41,684 nt of DNA from Singulisphaera sp. GP187 (GTDB taxonomy: Bacteria; Planctomycetota; Planctomycetia; Gemmatales; Gemmataceae): positions 1 through 41,684 of the forward strand of contig CAMDQN010000054.1 in assembly GCA_945905925.1 (NCBI GenBank), read 5' to 3'. Shown piece after piece: positions 40,267 to 41,684 of this stretch; the first letter of the stretch is position 1; each line of letters opens with the position of its first letter. A program made the translations under genes and the position numbers. Below the pieces are notes generated by a model. It did not search any database. It saw only the letters and a program-made list of their open reading frames with translations, and was not told where the DNA came from.

Positions 40267-41448
40267 CTACTTCATGCCCTTGTCGGCGCTCTGCGGGTCG
40301 TAGCGGTAGTACACTTCGAGCGTCAGCAGACACAAACACGTCGTTCCGAGCCGGCCGCAATGCCCGCCGATCGTACCCGGTTCTGGATCCCAACTCCCGC
40401 GCTGGCTCGGGGTCCGCACCTGAAGGTCGATTAACCAGTCCGCCATGCCGCCTTTGCGTGTGTCGCCCTTCAGCGTACCCTCGTTCCAGGTCTTCCACTC
40501 TTCACCGCCATAGTAGCGCACGACCTGCGTCGCGTAGTAGTAGTAGTACAGGTCGAGTTGCGGGCGGGTTTGGGTCGCCGCGGGCGCCCGCTTCATAAGT
40601 CCCTTCGATCCCTCCGCGAAGCCCGCGGTTTCCGGCCGCCACCCGTCCACGTAGTAGCGACACAGAAGGCCGATCGCGGTGAGCGACGTCGCCGGGGCCG
40701 CGAGGCCCTTGTCCGCGTAACCGTAAGTCGCTTTGTTCTGCCCACCGGCGACGCTGTCCAGGAACTTCATTGCCTGCTTGATCACCTTGTCGTCCACGTC
40801 GAGTTGCGCGAGCTTCGCGGCGTGCAGCGCCTGAATCTGCCAGCCCACGATGGACGTGTCGCCAGAGTCCGGCACGCGATAACCCCAACTGCCGTTCTTG
40901 GCCTGACCCTTCTGGATGTAATCGACCGCGGCTTGCGCCGCCGGTCTCAGCGCGGGGTCTTGGGTCATGCCGCAGGCCTCGCAGAGTGCGAGCGTCGCAA
41001 TGCCCTGCGCGTACATGTCGCCGATCGTCTTGAATCGACCACGGTTCGCGCCCTGACCCGTTTCCACACTCTTCACGAGCCAGTCGAGTCCAGCCTGAAC
41101 GGTCTGCTTGTACCGCCCTTCCTTGTGCGACTGCCCGGCGCCGAGGAACGCGAGCACCGCCATCCCGGTTGCGGCGGCCGTTTCACCAGTCCGACCGGTG
41201 TCGTACACCCAACTCCCGTCCTGCTTCTGCATCTGGGTGAGCCACGCGAGGCCGAGCATCACGGCCTCCTCGCTCTCCGCGCTGCCACCGAACTCTTTGA
41301 GGAGCCGCTTCTTCGTGACTCCGGTGCGGTCGATGCCGCCCTTTTTGGCCTCGTCCTTCGCGGGCGGATCGGCGGGCGTGCCAACAGCACCGCTTGACAG
41401 GAACAGCAGCGGCACGGCGAGCAACAGAAGCATGGTGCGACGAGTCAC
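40267..41448 (-). CDS. secreted prenyltransferase/squalene-cyclase repeat protein
   Basis: The product of about 393 residues has a signal peptide (MLLLLAVPLLFLSSGAVG after VTRRT). Alpha-toroid repeats with QW-type motifs follow: QMQKQDGSWVYD, KGQAKNGSWGYR and PSQRGSWDPEP. The repeats AATGMAVLAFLGAG, GIATLALCEACG and TSLTAIGLLCRYY mark inner helices of an alpha/alpha barrel, as in terpene cyclases. The catalytic DxDD of squalene-hopene cyclases was not found, so the fold may bind rather than cyclise. The GTG at 41448 was chosen because GGAGG lies eight bases upstream. It converges on the VWA gene. Confidence 0.85.
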   Translation of the reverse strand: MTRRTMLLLLAVPLLFLSSGAVGTPADPPAKDEAKKGGIDRTGVTKKRLLKEFGGSAESEEAVMLGLAWLTQMQKQDGSWVYDTGRTGETAAATGMAVLAFLGAGQSHKEGRYKQTVQAGLDWLVKSVETGQGANRGRFKTIGDMYAQGIATLALCEACGMTQDPALRPAAQAAVDYIQKGQAKNGSWGYRVPDSGDTSIVGWQIQALHAAKLAQLDVDDKVIKQAMKFLDSVAGGQNKATYGYADKGLAAPATSLTAIGLLCRYYVDGWRPETAGFAEGSKGLMKRAPAATQTRPQLDLYYYYYATQVVRYYGGEEWKTWNEGTLKGDTRKGGMADWLIDLQVRTPSQRGSWDPEPGTIGGHCGRLGTTCLCLLTLEVYYRYDPQSADKGMK

Positions 41449-41684
41449 CTTGGGCACCTCCGCACGGACCGAGGGGTGGTTTGTTGTTGTGAAGTGTACC
41501 CCGGCACGCGTGCGAACAGAAGGGGCGACCCGCGAGTCGGAGGTTCTTGCGCGTTCCGGGCGTGGCTGGAATCGTAGGTGTTGGTGCGGATCGCAAAATC
41601 GTGTTACCCCCGTCTTCTTGGCGTTCAAGCGGTTTATCTCGTCTCGTCGATGATATTTCGTGATTTCTACCCCAGTCCCTCGGT

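Noticed and set aside
41449-41684. Possible gene start at the right edge (ATG at 41650)
   Set aside because: Only 35 bases remain before the window ends and no ribosome binding site is visible, so nothing can be supported. The rest of this stretch holds only the upstream region of the repeat-protein gene.
1-41684. CRISPR array, tRNA or rRNA genes
   Set aside because: No regularly spaced direct repeats and no cloverleaf or rRNA-like sequence were recognised by eye; a covariance-model search would be more sensitive.

Overview
The window reads as a chromosomal segment of a GC-rich planctomycete, most likely of the Gemmata group (Gemmataceae). The lineage evidence is three Tat-type DUF1501 proteins, a tandem cluster of short leucine-rich proteins that start with the Gemmata-type TIGR02996 repeat-companion domain, a secreted protein with the planctomycete LEDR-type N-terminal motif, and abundant long imperfect palindromes between genes. 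No rRNA, tRNA, CRISPR array or complete insertion sequence was recognised.

Layout. Positions 1-704 hold the edge of an unidentified gene and a secreted beta-barrel-like protein that looks cut short. Methionyl-tRNA synthetase (952-2511) and a divergent DUF1501 protein (2663-4009) follow. Positions 4025-6900 carry four tandem TIGR02996/leucine-rich paralogues, the last one broken by an in-frame TAG. A beta-CASP metallo-beta-lactamase nuclease, a small membrane protein, a lipoprotein, an MCE/MlaD protein and another lipoprotein occupy 6942-12253. Positions 12541-18356 encode an ABC export-type trio: ATPase, polytopic permease with a large extracytoplasmic loop, and a membrane-anchored accessory protein. 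Then come a PIG-L type deacetylase, an LEDR-motif surface protein, a tandem pair of small secreted paralogues, a cupin and a four-EF-hand protein (18468-23687).

The functional centre is the minus-strand assimilatory nitrate locus, 26732-35484. Reading in transcription order it encodes uroporphyrinogen-III C-methyltransferase (siroheme supply), nitrite reductase large subunit NirB, Rieske subunit NirD, molybdopterin nitrate reductase, a FAD/BFD electron-transfer protein and a NarK/NasA-type nitrate transporter. Two DUF1501 genes follow on the same strand. A near-consensus sigma-54 promoter lies at 35592-35607, about 100 bases before the likely start of the first gene. An alginate-export-family porin gene (35945-37564) lies just upstream on the same strand and could supply outer-membrane entry. 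The genes would together import nitrate, reduce it to nitrite and then ammonium, and make the siroheme needed.

The right end holds a large VWA-like membrane protein with a C-terminal zinc ribbon and a secreted prenyltransferase/squalene-cyclase-repeat protein. They converge on a short gap that contains an 18-base perfect palindrome almost identical to the ParB-binding parS site.

The most unusual features are the parS-like site, the sigma-54 promoter, and palindromic repeats that sit on the stop codons of nitrate-locus genes; one of these repeats has become coding and forms a 47-residue tail on the methyltransferase. I did not find a clearly new multi-gene defence or metabolic system. The best candidates for undescribed biology are the ABC trio, the VWA/zinc-ribbon protein, the paired secreted Cys proteins and the repeat-derived protein tail.
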